Source: CAIYRG01 sp965247505
GTDB taxonomy: Bacteria > Pseudomonadota > Alphaproteobacteria > Micropepsales > Micropepsaceae
NCBI GenBank assembly: GCA_965247505.1
Contig: OZ252020.1
Span: 2,046,001-2,110,000 of the forward strand
Direction of reading: 5' to 3'
DNA length: 64,000 bases
The notes below the pieces were generated by a model. That model did not search any database. It had not been told where the DNA came from and saw only the letters and a list, made by a program, of their open reading frames with translations. Below, in pieces: positions 40,031 through 48,187 of the stretch (positions are counted from its first letter, which is position 1; each line of letters begins with the position of its first letter). The translations under genes and the position numbers were made by a program.

Positions 40031-40083
40031 GTCACATCACCCAAACATCGCGGAGCTTATATCACAAATACAGAGCCTGGCCG

Positions 40084-40728
40084 CTACGCCGTCACCACGC
40101 TAACCCCGATCATGCAATCGCGCGAGACCAGCGCGGCCAATTCGTCTTCATTCAAATTCTCGGTGCCTTCGGGGCGCATCGGCAGCACGAGATAACGAAG
40201 ATCGGCCGTCGAATCATGCACCACGATCTCGACATCGTCGGAGAGCACGGTGCCGAATTCGGCAAGCACAGCGCGTGGCTCGCGCACCACGCGCGAGCGA
40301 TATTCGCGGCTTTTGTACCAAGAGGGCGGCAGGCCAAGCACATTGCGCGGATAGCACGAGCACAGGGTGCAGACGATCACATTGTGGGCGCTCGGCGTAT
40401 TTTCGACCACCGATAGATTGAGTGCGCCGGGCTCGATCCCAAGTTCTTTGACCGTGTCATGTCCGTTGGCGAGCAATCGTTCCTTATAGGATGGATCGAC
40501 CCAGGCGCGGGCAACGACTTTGGCGCCCAGCGCCGGCGTGATCGCGTCACGCCCTTCGATTGCCTCGCGAATTTCTTGGCCGGTGAGGATTTCCTTTTCG
40601 ATCAGAAGCTCTTTCAGCGCCAGACCCAGCAATTGGTAATAGCCGTGAATCTTCTCGTCTTTTGCCGGCGGCGCATGGGCGTGTGCGCCGTCTTCGCCAT
40701 GCTCATGGCTATCACTATGACTAGTCAT
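40084..40728 (-). CDS. Nitrile hydratase alpha-type / thiocyanate hydrolase gamma-type subunit
   Basis: A 214-residue protein with the metal claw VCTLCSC (C120, C123, C125), the cobalt-type variant (Thr, not Ser, between the first and second Cys). YPRNVLGLPPSWYKSREYRS continues the family pattern. The first 20 residues are histidine-rich (HSDSHEHGEDGAHAHAPP). It is last in an operon in which the beta subunit is split, the arrangement of thiocyanate hydrolase (scnB-scnA-scnC) and of three-subunit nitrile hydratases. The reaction is nitrile to amide, or thiocyanate to carbonyl sulfide and ammonia; sequence alone does not decide. Confidence 0.87.
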   Translation of the reverse strand: MTSHSDSHEHGEDGAHAHAPPAKDEKIHGYYQLLGLALKELLIEKEILTGQEIREAIEGRDAITPALGAKVVARAWVDPSYKERLLANGHDTVKELGIEPGALNLSVVENTPSAHNVIVCTLCSCYPRNVLGLPPSWYKSREYRSRVVREPRAVLAEFGTVLSDDVEIVVHDSTADLRYLVLPMRPEGTENLNEDELAALVSRDCMIGVSVVTA

Positions 40729-41020
40729 CGTTCACCTTTGAGAGCCAGTGTTCGTAGAGATCGATCAGTAGGGAATCGTCTGAAGGACCCTTATAATCGG
40801 GCCATAATTCCTCTTGTTTGAATTTTACCTCATAGAGCGTTTTTAGGGGCAAACCGTCCTTGCCCAAGGAAAGGGTTTCGGGATTGCTGAATTGTCCTAC
40901 GCGCTTGGTGATGACACCAATATGCCCGCGCACATAGATGGGGGTGCGAATATGGCCCGCCGGATAGTCCTCGCGCACAATAACGCGCGTTCCCGGATCA
41001 AACGCGGCGCTGCCGCTCAT
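40721..41020 (-). CDS. Nitrile hydratase beta C-terminal-half-type subunit
   Basis: A 99-residue protein equal to the C-terminal half of nitrile hydratase beta: FDPGTRVIVREDYPAGHIRT, PIYVRGHIGVIT, LYEVKFKQEELWPDY and LLIDLYEHWL. It corresponds to ScnA of thiocyanate hydrolase. It overlaps the next gene by eight bases and the previous one by four, so translation is coupled. Confidence 0.87.
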   Translation of the reverse strand: MSGSAAFDPGTRVIVREDYPAGHIRTPIYVRGHIGVITKRVGQFSNPETLSLGKDGLPLKTLYEVKFKQEELWPDYKGPSDDSLLIDLYEHWLSKVNDD

Positions 41021-41346
41021 TTTTTAACATCCTCGCCTACTATGTCCTTGGCGAGGCGCGTGCGCAGATCGGCGATCTTGGCGTCGATCTCGTCCTGGGT
41101 GACGTGGCCCTTGTCGATCAGAAGCCGCGACATCGACGCGGTCCAGCGCTCGTAATAGGAAAGCGTGTTGTAGGCGTCGTGCCCGAGCATCTCGATATAG
41201 CGGCGGTTTTCGTCGGTACGTCTAATCCCCTTGGCGCCAAGCAGCACGTTCAGCGCATCGATCTGCTTTTCCCAGAACGTCATATTATGCGGCTCGGTAT
41301 CGACCGGACCGGCGTCCAGTCCGCCAATATCGTTGGGCCCTCGCAT
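41017..41346 (-). CDS. Nitrile hydratase beta N-terminal-half-type subunit
   Basis: A 109-residue protein equal to the N-terminal half of nitrile hydratase beta: RGPNDIGGLDAGPVDTEPHN, TFWEKQIDALNVLLGA, MLGHDAYNTLSYYERWTASM and LIDKGHVTQDEI. It corresponds to ScnB. Related accessory (P15K-like) proteins share this fold, so an activator role is a lesser alternative. It starts 15 bases after the Kelch gene stop. Confidence 0.85.
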   Translation of the reverse strand: MRGPNDIGGLDAGPVDTEPHNMTFWEKQIDALNVLLGAKGIRRTDENRRYIEMLGHDAYNTLSYYERWTASMSRLLIDKGHVTQDEIDAKIADLRTRLAKDIVGEDVKK

Positions 41347-41361
41347 GGGTGACGTAACCGC

Positions 41362-42342
41362 TCAGTTGAACGTGAGGGACAACACCGTATCGCGCCGCAT
41401 GTCGCCGCCGCAGCCCGCGCTGCCGCCGAAGACAAGCACCTCGTCGTCGACTACGACACCCGCAGTGGCATGCCTTCCCTCGGGCATAAGCGCTAATTCG
41501 CTCCAGCTATCGCTGGCTGGATCGTAGGCCTCTACATCGTCGAAGGTGAGGCGCACATCGGCATCGGGCGTTTTGCATTCGCCGCCCACATAAAAAATCT
41601 TGCCGTCCATCACGAAGGCGGTGCCGGCGCTACGCGGAACGTTGAGCTCGCCCGCCTGGCTCCAACTACCCGTCGCCGGGTCATAGACATCATGGCGAGC
41701 GATGTTAGCGGAAGTCGCGCCGGTCCGGCCGCCAAAGACATGGATTTTTCCGTCGAAAACCGCGATGCCTAGATGATCGCGCGCGATGGGCAGCGCTGCG
41801 GCGAGTGTCCAGCTATCGGTCGCGGGATCGTAAATCTCGTGCGTGTCCACTGTTTCCAAATTCGGATCGCGTCCACCGATGGCATGGACGAGCCCGTTCA
41901 ATGCAACAACGCCGATAGAGCCGCGGGGCGCGGAGAGCGAGGCGACCTGCCGCCAGCTCTCGGCCGCAGTGTCGAACTCGTACACACGATCAACTGCGCC
42001 GACGTGAACATTCGCGACGAAGCCACCCACATGGTAAATTTTTCCGTCCACCACAGCCGCGGCCCCATGGGACGCGACATATGGCATGAAGGGTAGATCG
42101 CGCCATTCTTGCGTTGCAGGATCATATTCCTGGGTAAACATGGTGGCCTGCGTCCCTGGCGTGTGGCCACTCAGGACATAGATCTTGTCATCCACTTGCA
42201 CCGCCGCGACCTCGGAACGCGGAAAGGGCATGGTACCCTTTACCGACCAGCTAGGCGTCTGTTCCTGCGCGCCGCAGGCCACCGCAACGATCAACACAGC
42301 CGCTGCTCCACCCAGCGTCAGGCCTGTCTTAAGTTTGCTCAT
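41362..42342 (-). CDS. Kelch-repeat lipoprotein upstream of the nitrile hydratase-type genes
   Basis: A 326-residue protein with a lipobox (AVLIVAVAC, then Gly), so probably outer- or inner-membrane anchored. Six or so Kelch blades follow, each with the DGKIYxxGG and YDPATxxW pattern (EYDPATQEWRDLPFMP, VDGKIYHVGGF, EIYDPATDSWTLAAALP, FDGKIHVFGGR). ATG 42342 has GGAGGG upstream; an ATG four codons earlier is inside that site. It is the first gene of the operon. Plant nitrile-specifier proteins are Kelch proteins, but I do not see their ExxxDxxxH iron motif here. Confidence 0.85.
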   Translation of the reverse strand: MSKLKTGLTLGGAAAVLIVAVACGAQEQTPSWSVKGTMPFPRSEVAAVQVDDKIYVLSGHTPGTQATMFTQEYDPATQEWRDLPFMPYVASHGAAAVVDGKIYHVGGFVANVHVGAVDRVYEFDTAAESWRQVASLSAPRGSIGVVALNGLVHAIGGRDPNLETVDTHEIYDPATDSWTLAAALPIARDHLGIAVFDGKIHVFGGRTGATSANIARHDVYDPATGSWSQAGELNVPRSAGTAFVMDGKIFYVGGECKTPDADVRLTFDDVEAYDPASDSWSELALMPEGRHATAGVVVDDEVLVFGGSAGCGGDMRRDTVLSLTFN

Positions 42343-42541
42343 CGAACCCTCCATCGAAATATCTCTGTTGGCACGCCTTCAAATGCGCCGCTCGCACAAA
42401 GTCTAACATGAACCTCAGCCGAATGCCCTTATTCCCATGCGCCTTGCGGCAATTGATCTGGCGCAATGCGCGTCTGATGTCTTGTCGGCGAATATGCTAT
42501 CCTTGCCCCAGCTGAGAAACAAACCGGAGAACGGTAAGAAA

Positions 42542-42838
42542 ATGGCGGATTTGGCAAGTCTTGATCCCGTCCTGATGCCTTGGGCGGAAAGCCATGAATT
42601 GCATGTCTATCGTCGCGACCGCAGCCCGGCTTTACGCTCGCTTATTGTCTATTATTGGATCGGCACCCATCACGAGAGCGCCGGTCATATGTGGCTGGAG
42701 TTAGAGAGTGACGGTCGGATCAGCGTTCACGGTGCGGCGCCCGATTGGCATGAGCAAAAGACGGTATCGCAGCCTGACCTCGAATCCGCGCTTGAAGACA
42801 TGTTCCAAAAGATGATCGCGCGCCCGCTTTCGGACTGA
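42542..42838 (+). CDS. Small protein of unknown function
   Basis: A 98-residue protein with no membrane segments, containing VYRRDRSPALRSLIVYYWIG and HESAGHMWLELESDG. GGAGAACGG lies near ATG 42542; the longer frame back to 42437 has no ribosome site. It is divergent from the Kelch operon. No family recognised. Confidence 0.55.
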   Translation: MADLASLDPVLMPWAESHELHVYRRDRSPALRSLIVYYWIGTHHESAGHMWLELESDGRISVHGAAPDWHEQKTVSQPDLESALEDMFQKMIARPLSD

Positions 42839-42888
42839 GCGCCCCCTTTTTCCGAATGAGCGCCCGTGAAAAAATTGCTCGCGTGCTG

Positions 42889-43965
42889 CTAGCGGCCGCC
42901 GACCGTGACCGATTTGATCACCGCAAAGATTTTTTGCCCCTTTTCGAGCCCCAGCCGCCTGGCCGATTTGCGCGTAATGCGCGCGATGAGTCGTGCGTCC
43001 CCGACGCTTAGCAAGACATCTTCATAGGCACCGCTTCCAGGCCTGACTTCGGAAATGGATGCGGGCAATACATTATTGGCGCTGATCCCATCCGGTTTCG
43101 AAGTTGCGAGCATTACATCTTGTGCGTCGATGCGCAGGCGGACCTTGTCGCCGATGTTTCGGCTCAGCGCCGGAACCACAAGCGTCTCGCCTGAAAGGCT
43201 CAGCTCGCTCAAAGCATGCGCTTGGTCATGACCACTCACTCTCGCCTCAAGGACCGAACCGGGAAGCTGCGCCCTGCCGCTGATCAAATCGAGGTTCGAA
43301 GTCACGTCAAACAGCGAGCCCTCGGCAATAACCCGGCCCTCATGAAGCACGATGATGCGGTCGGCAAGACGTGCGACCTCATCCATGGAGTGGCTGACAT
43401 ATAAAATGGGAATCTTGCTCTCGTCCCGAACCCGTTCGAGATAGGGAAGGATTTCATTCTTCCGCGCCGCATCGAGCGCGGCCAAGGGTTCGTCCAGAAG
43501 AAGCGCGCGGGGATGCATTAAAAGCGCGCGGCCGAGCGCGACGCGCGAACGTTCGCCGCCGGACAGCGAGCGCGGCTTTCGCTCCAACAAATGCGCAAGC
43601 CCCAATAGTGCAACAACGCCATCGATTTCTCCCGCACTCGGATTTTCCTTCGTGCGGCGCTGCCCATAGAGGAGATTGGTTTTGACGTTCAAATGAGGAA
43701 ACAGCCGCGCATCTTGAAACACCACGCCCATACGCCGTTCATGGGCGGGAACCGATATGCGCTGTGCCGTATCCAATAACGTCTCGCCTTCGACGACGAT
43801 GCACCCTTCGTCGGGTTGGGTAAGACCCGCGATTGCGTGAATGATGGTGGATTTTCCGGCACCCGAATGCCCAAAAAGCGCCGTCACGCCCGGCGCAGAA
43901 AAACCAAAACTGGAGTCGAGCCGAAACGCGCCTTGGGTATGACGAAGAGAAATCTCGGCGCTCAT
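42889..43965 (-). CDS. modC: Molybdate ABC transporter ATP-binding protein
   Basis: A 358-residue protein: Walker A GHSGAGKST (residues ~32-40), LSGGERSRVALGRALL signature, LLLDEPLAALD Walker B, then C-terminal molybdate-binding (TOBE/MOP) domain with VLPASISEVRPG and IARITRKSARRLGLEKGQ. Length and the C-terminal domain fit ModC. It overlaps modB by four bases. No modA is next to it. Confidence 0.92.
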   Translation of the reverse strand: MSAEISLRHTQGAFRLDSSFGFSAPGVTALFGHSGAGKSTIIHAIAGLTQPDEGCIVVEGETLLDTAQRISVPAHERRMGVVFQDARLFPHLNVKTNLLYGQRRTKENPSAGEIDGVVALLGLAHLLERKPRSLSGGERSRVALGRALLMHPRALLLDEPLAALDAARKNEILPYLERVRDESKIPILYVSHSMDEVARLADRIIVLHEGRVIAEGSLFDVTSNLDLISGRAQLPGSVLEARVSGHDQAHALSELSLSGETLVVPALSRNIGDKVRLRIDAQDVMLATSKPDGISANNVLPASISEVRPGSGAYEDVLLSVGDARLIARITRKSARRLGLEKGQKIFAVIKSVTVGGR

Positions 43966-44672
43966 GCGCGTGACGGGGTTTGGCCGGTCGCGATACGCGC
44001 GCGGCGGGCAAGAAATTCGGCGAACAATAATCCGGCAAGCGCGAGCGCGATGGAGAGCGCCGAAAGCCGCGCTGCCGCGATTTCGCCTCCGGGTGACTGG
44101 ATAGCGGTGTAGATCGCCAGCGGAATAGTGCGCGTCTCACCTGGAATGTTGGAGACAAAAGTGATGATCGCGCCGAATTCTCCGAGACAGGCCGCAAAGG
44201 CCGTCACCGCGCCGGCGATGATCCCCGGCGAGGCCAAAGGCAGATGAAGGCTCCAAAGCCGGTCCCAGCCATTCGCGCCCAGTGTTTGCGCAGCTTCGCT
44301 AAGGCCGTGCTCCTCGGCTTCCAGCGCCAGGCGGATCGCCCGCACCTGGAAAGGGAAGGCCAGGATCGCGGAGGCCAGGACCGCGCCGGTCCAGCTAAAG
44401 ACAAAGCGTATGCCGAAGGTCTCGAACAAGAACGCACCCAGCGGTGCGCGCGTGCCGAAGCTCACCAAGAGGAGATATCCGATGGCCACAGGGGGCAAGA
44501 CAAGCGGCAGATGCACCAGCCCGTCGACCAACGCCTTGCCGCGAAATTCGCGCCGCGCCAGAAGCAGCGCGGCAAAAAAGGCGAAGGGCAGGCCGCTGAG
44601 CACCGCGACGCTCGCCACGCGGAATGAGAGCGCAAGCGCCTCGAACTCCGCCGCTGTCAAAAACCCCAACAT
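43962..44672 (-). CDS. modB: Molybdate ABC transporter permease
   Basis: A 236-residue permease with five to six membrane segments and the EAA loop (EAAQTLGANGWDRLWSLHLPLA), as in ModB. LVHLPLVLPPVAIGYLLL matches its N-terminal part. It is transcribed ahead of modC. The periplasmic binding protein gene modA is not in this window. Confidence 0.92.
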   Translation of the reverse strand: MLGFLTAAEFEALALSFRVASVAVLSGLPFAFFAALLLARREFRGKALVDGLVHLPLVLPPVAIGYLLLVSFGTRAPLGAFLFETFGIRFVFSWTGAVLASAILAFPFQVRAIRLALEAEEHGLSEAAQTLGANGWDRLWSLHLPLASPGIIAGAVTAFAACLGEFGAIITFVSNIPGETRTIPLAIYTAIQSPGGEIAAARLSALSIALALAGLLFAEFLARRARIATGQTPSRA

Positions 44673-44762
44673 GGGCTCATTTTGCGCGAAAGCGGCCTAA
44701 AGTGCGAGGGGGCGGAGGCGAGAGGGGGTTTGGGCCCTAAAAGAAATTCTCTGAAGAAGAAG

Positions 44763-46160
44763 CTATCCCAGCGCCTTGACGATTTCTTCCGTCATTTTCT
44801 TCGCATCGGAGAACAACATCATGGTGTTGTCGCGGAAGAAAAGCTCGTTCTGAATCCCCGCATAGCCCGCCCCCATGCTGCGTTTGAGGAAGAGGACGGT
44901 CTTGGCATCTTCAACATCGAGAATGGGCATGCCGTAGATTGGAGATTGCGGATCGGTTTTTGCCGAGGGGTTGGTGACATCATTGGCGCCGATCACATAG
45001 GCGACATCGGCTTGCGCAAAGGACGTATTGATGTCCTCGAGCTCAAAAACCTCGTCATAGGGCACATTCGCTTCGGCTAAGAGCACGTTCATGTGCCCGG
45101 GCATGCGTCCCGCCACTGGATGAATGGCGTAGGAAACCTTCACGCCTTCTGCTTTGAGCCTGTCCGCCATCTCGCGCAGCGCGTGCTGGGCTTGGGCGAC
45201 CGCCATGCCATAGCCCGGCACGATAATCACGGATGCAGCGTTTTTCATGATGAAGGCGGCATCGTCGGCCGAGCCTTGTTTGACGGGGTGGGTTTCTTCC
45301 GCGCCGCTTGCCACGGCAACATCGCCGCCAAAGCCGCCGGCGATAACCGAAACGAAAGAACGGTTCATTCCTTTGCACATGATGTAGGAAAGAATCGCGC
45401 CCGACGATCCGACAAGCGCGCCGGTAATAATCAGCGCCGAGTTCTCCAGCGTGAAACCGATAAGCGCGGCAGCCCACCCCGAATAGGAGTTCAGCATCGA
45501 AACGACCACCGGCATGTCGGCGCCGCCGATCGGAATAATCAAGGTGAAGCCGAGAATGAGCGACAAGCCTGTAATGGCCCAGAAAATCCAAGGGTCCTGC
45601 GCGGAGACGAAATAGATGCTGAGCCCGAAAATACCGAGCAGCATGGCAAGATTAAGCAGATGCCGAGCGGGCAAGATGATCGGAGCGCCGGACATGTTGC
45701 CGTTCAGCTTTGCGAAGGCAATGATCGAGCCGGTGAATGTGATTGCGCCGACGGCGACGCCGAGGCTCATTTCTATGATAGAGAAAGCGTGGATCGCACC
45801 GGCTTCGCCAATCCCATAGGCCTCGGGGCTATAGAGCGCAGAGGCGGCAACCAGCCCCGCGGCAAGACCAACCAGCGAGTGGAAGAACGCCACCAATTGC
45901 GGCATCGCGGTCATTGCGATGCGCCGCGCCATTACCGTACCTGTCGTGCCGCCAATGGCAAAGCCGCCGATCACGAGACCCCAGGTCAGCGCGTCGCTTA
46001 TTTCCGCTAAGAGCAATGTCGTCACGACCGCGATGGTCATGCCGATCATGCCGTTGCGGTTGCCCGCGCGCGAAGATTCGGGGTTCGAAAGTCCGCGCAA
46101 TGCGAGAATGAACAAAATGCCCGAAAGAAGATAAAGAAGGGCGGCAATATTGGCGTCCAT
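44763..46160 (-). CDS. pntB: NAD(P) transhydrogenase subunit beta
   Basis: A 465-residue inner-membrane protein: nine or so membrane helices to residue ~260, then the NADP-binding domain with IVPGYGMAVAQAQHALREMA, YAIHPVAGRMPGHMNVLLAE and ANDVTNPSAKTDPQSPIYGM. It uses the proton gradient to drive hydride transfer from NADH to NADP. Operon order is pntA1, pntA2, pntB with 16- and 4-base gaps. Confidence 0.95.
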   Translation of the reverse strand: MDANIAALLYLLSGILFILALRGLSNPESSRAGNRNGMIGMTIAVVTTLLLAEISDALTWGLVIGGFAIGGTTGTVMARRIAMTAMPQLVAFFHSLVGLAAGLVAASALYSPEAYGIGEAGAIHAFSIIEMSLGVAVGAITFTGSIIAFAKLNGNMSGAPIILPARHLLNLAMLLGIFGLSIYFVSAQDPWIFWAITGLSLILGFTLIIPIGGADMPVVVSMLNSYSGWAAALIGFTLENSALIITGALVGSSGAILSYIMCKGMNRSFVSVIAGGFGGDVAVASGAEETHPVKQGSADDAAFIMKNAASVIIVPGYGMAVAQAQHALREMADRLKAEGVKVSYAIHPVAGRMPGHMNVLLAEANVPYDEVFELEDINTSFAQADVAYVIGANDVTNPSAKTDPQSPIYGMPILDVEDAKTVLFLKRSMGAGYAGIQNELFFRDNTMMLFSDAKKMTEEIVKALG

Positions 46161-46176
46161 CTAGTTTCTCCCCGCC

Positions 46177-46485
46177 TCACTTCTTTGCTTTTTTCTTGTA
46201 CATGGCGAGCATGCGCTGGGTGACCAGAAAGCCGCCGAAAATGTTCACCGACGCTAGAATCAACGCGGCAAAACCAAATCCTTTGGAAAGCCAAGATTCA
46301 GCTGACAACGCCGGCACCGATATGGCGATCAATGCACCGACAACAATCACCGAGGAAATCGCGTTGGTCACACTCATCAGCGGCGTATGCAGAGCGGGGG
46401 TCACGCTCCAGACCACGAAATAGCCGACAAAACATGCCAGCAAGAAAATAGAAAGTCGGAATACAAATGGATCGATAGCTTCCAT
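46177..46485 (-). CDS. pntAB: NAD(P) transhydrogenase subunit alpha part 2
   Basis: A 102-residue membrane protein with three to four helices: LLACFVGYFVVWSVTPALHT, PLMSVTNAISSVIVVGALIA, NIFGGFLVTQRMLAMYKKK. It is the small PntA2 subunit found when the alpha polypeptide is split. Confidence 0.95.
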   Translation of the reverse strand: MEAIDPFVFRLSIFLLACFVGYFVVWSVTPALHTPLMSVTNAISSVIVVGALIAISVPALSAESWLSKGFGFAALILASVNIFGGFLVTQRMLAMYKKKAKK

Positions 46486-46489
46486 GGCT

Positions 46490-47620
46490 CTATCCTTTTA
46501 GCGCCGGATGGACGATTGCGCCGTCGCGCGTCAGGCCGGCGCCCTTAATGATCTCGTCTTCCCAATCAAGTTTCGCTTCGCCGGTTTCCTTGTCGACGAA
46601 GAGGCTGACGAAATTGAAGAGGTTGCGCGCGTAAAGGCTTGAGGCGTCGACCGCGAGCCTGCCTGGAAGATTTGTGTAGCCCATCAATATCACGCCGTGG
46701 GCCTCGATTACTTCGTCGGCTTTGCTCAAGGGGCAGTTGCCGCCTTGTCCGGCTGCCAGATCGACAATGACCGAGCCCGGCCGCATCGTTTTTACCATCT
46801 TCTCGGTGACAAGAACGGGCGCTTTGCGCCCCGGGATCAATGCCGTGGTAATAACGATGTCTTGCTTTTTTATCGTTGCCGCGATCAGCTCGGCTTGTTT
46901 TGCTTGATACTCCTTCGACATTTCCTTGGCATAACCGGCAGCCGTTTGGGCCTGCTCGAATTCTTCGTCCATCACCGCGACGAAAGTCGCGCCCAAAGAT
47001 TCGACCTGCTCCTTCGTGGCCGGGCGGACATCGGTTGCCGAAACAATCGCGCCCATGCGCCGGGCCGTGGCAATCGCTTGAAGGCCGGCAACGCCTGCGC
47101 CCATTACAAGGACGCGCGCCGGGGCAATGGTGCCTGCCGCGGTCATCATCATCGGCATGGCGCGTCCAAACGCAGCCGCCGCATCGACTACGGCCTTATA
47201 GCCGGCGAGGTTTGCTTGACTGGATAAGACGTCCATCGCCTGCGCGCGCGAAATGCGCGGCAAAAATTCCATCGCGAAGGCGTCGATCCCAGCCTCGGCC
47301 AATTTCTCGATCGTGTCTTTTTCCGTAGCCGGCGAGAGCAGCGCCGCAAGAATGGCACCGCGCTTACACAGCGCAATTTCTTCTTGGCTAGGCCCGCGCA
47401 CCTTAAGGACGATATCGGCGTCTTTGAGCGTAGCGCTCGCGTCCGGCGCGGTTTTGGCGCCCATCGCCTCGAAGTCGGAATCCGGGGTTCGCGTAGTCTC
47501 GCCCGCACCCGATTCGACGACCACATCCAGGCCAAGGCCCTTGAGCTTTTTTACTGTTTCCGGCGATGCGGCGACACGTGTTTCGCCATGCTGCCGCTCT
47601 TTCGGAATTGCAATTATCAT
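46490..47620 (-). CDS. pntAA: NAD(P) transhydrogenase subunit alpha part 1
   Basis: A 376-residue soluble NAD-binding subunit: MIIAIPKERQHGETRVAASP, GAGVAGLQAIATARRMGAIV, ALIPGRKAPVLVTEKMV and VDLAAGQGGNCPLS. It begins the pnt operon after a small oxidase-subunit gene, an arrangement often seen in alphaproteobacteria. Confidence 0.95.
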   Translation of the reverse strand: MIIAIPKERQHGETRVAASPETVKKLKGLGLDVVVESGAGETTRTPDSDFEAMGAKTAPDASATLKDADIVLKVRGPSQEEIALCKRGAILAALLSPATEKDTIEKLAEAGIDAFAMEFLPRISRAQAMDVLSSQANLAGYKAVVDAAAAFGRAMPMMMTAAGTIAPARVLVMGAGVAGLQAIATARRMGAIVSATDVRPATKEQVESLGATFVAVMDEEFEQAQTAAGYAKEMSKEYQAKQAELIAATIKKQDIVITTALIPGRKAPVLVTEKMVKTMRPGSVIVDLAAGQGGNCPLSKADEVIEAHGVILMGYTNLPGRLAVDASSLYARNLFNFVSLFVDKETGEAKLDWEDEIIKGAGLTRDGAIVHPALKG

Positions 47621-47685
47621 GACTGGAAGGCCTTCGTCTTAAGAAGGTGGCAAATGTGGGAACGAATCTGGAGGCACTGCAATTA

Positions 47686-47853
47686 CTAGTTTGTGTGGAA
47701 GATGGCGAGTAAAATCAAAAGTGCGAGGATCCCGACACCCGATAATTTCAACCCGGTCAAAAAGCGATTCCAGGTCTTCAATTGCTCGGTGATGTCCATC
47801 GTGCCCTTTACGGATGTGTCTCGTTGTTTTCCGCTCCGGGCCTTTTTGGCCAT
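47686..47853 (-). CDS. aa3-type cytochrome c oxidase subunit IV
   Basis: A 55-residue protein with MDITEQLKTWNRFLTGLKLS followed by one membrane helix (GVGILALLILLAIF). This is the PF07835-type subunit IV of alphaproteobacterial oxidases. ATG 47853 is used; an upstream extension to 47937 has no support. It lies 65 bases ahead of pntAA, a known alphaproteobacterial linkage. Confidence 0.85.
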   Translation of the reverse strand: MAKKARSGKQRDTSVKGTMDITEQLKTWNRFLTGLKLSGVGILALLILLAIFHTN

Positions 47854-48187
47854 AGACGCCCCTCTCCCCCACGCGCGGGGGGACCTAACGGAAAGAATTG
47901 AAGCGCGCAAGACTTGGTAAAGGCGGCTTAACCGCACAGCGTCAATGCAACCACAGATTGCAAATTCGATCCGCTCGCCAGGACGAGCTGCAGGATAAAG
48001 AGCTTATCACACGCCGGAAAGCCTAAACTGCGATAGACTATTGAAACTTCTCATTAATTCTTTGCCGAGCCGGACTCAGGAAAACCGCGTCTGGGCCAAA
48101 AAAAGTGACACAATTCGGAGCGCTTAAACTCGTTTTTACTGTTGTGGGTCCAAGATCACCTCGAAAAAGAGGGGTGTCTCAGGTCTC
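47854..48187. other. Intergenic gap between divergent genes
   Basis: About 330 bases. No gene recognised. Promoters of the oxidase-subunit/pnt operon and of the response regulator should lie here. Confidence 0.45.

Noticed and set aside
45093..46010. 305-residue plus-strand frame over pntB
   Set aside because: Antisense to an unmistakable pntB; rich in His/Arg/Gly as expected of a shadow frame.
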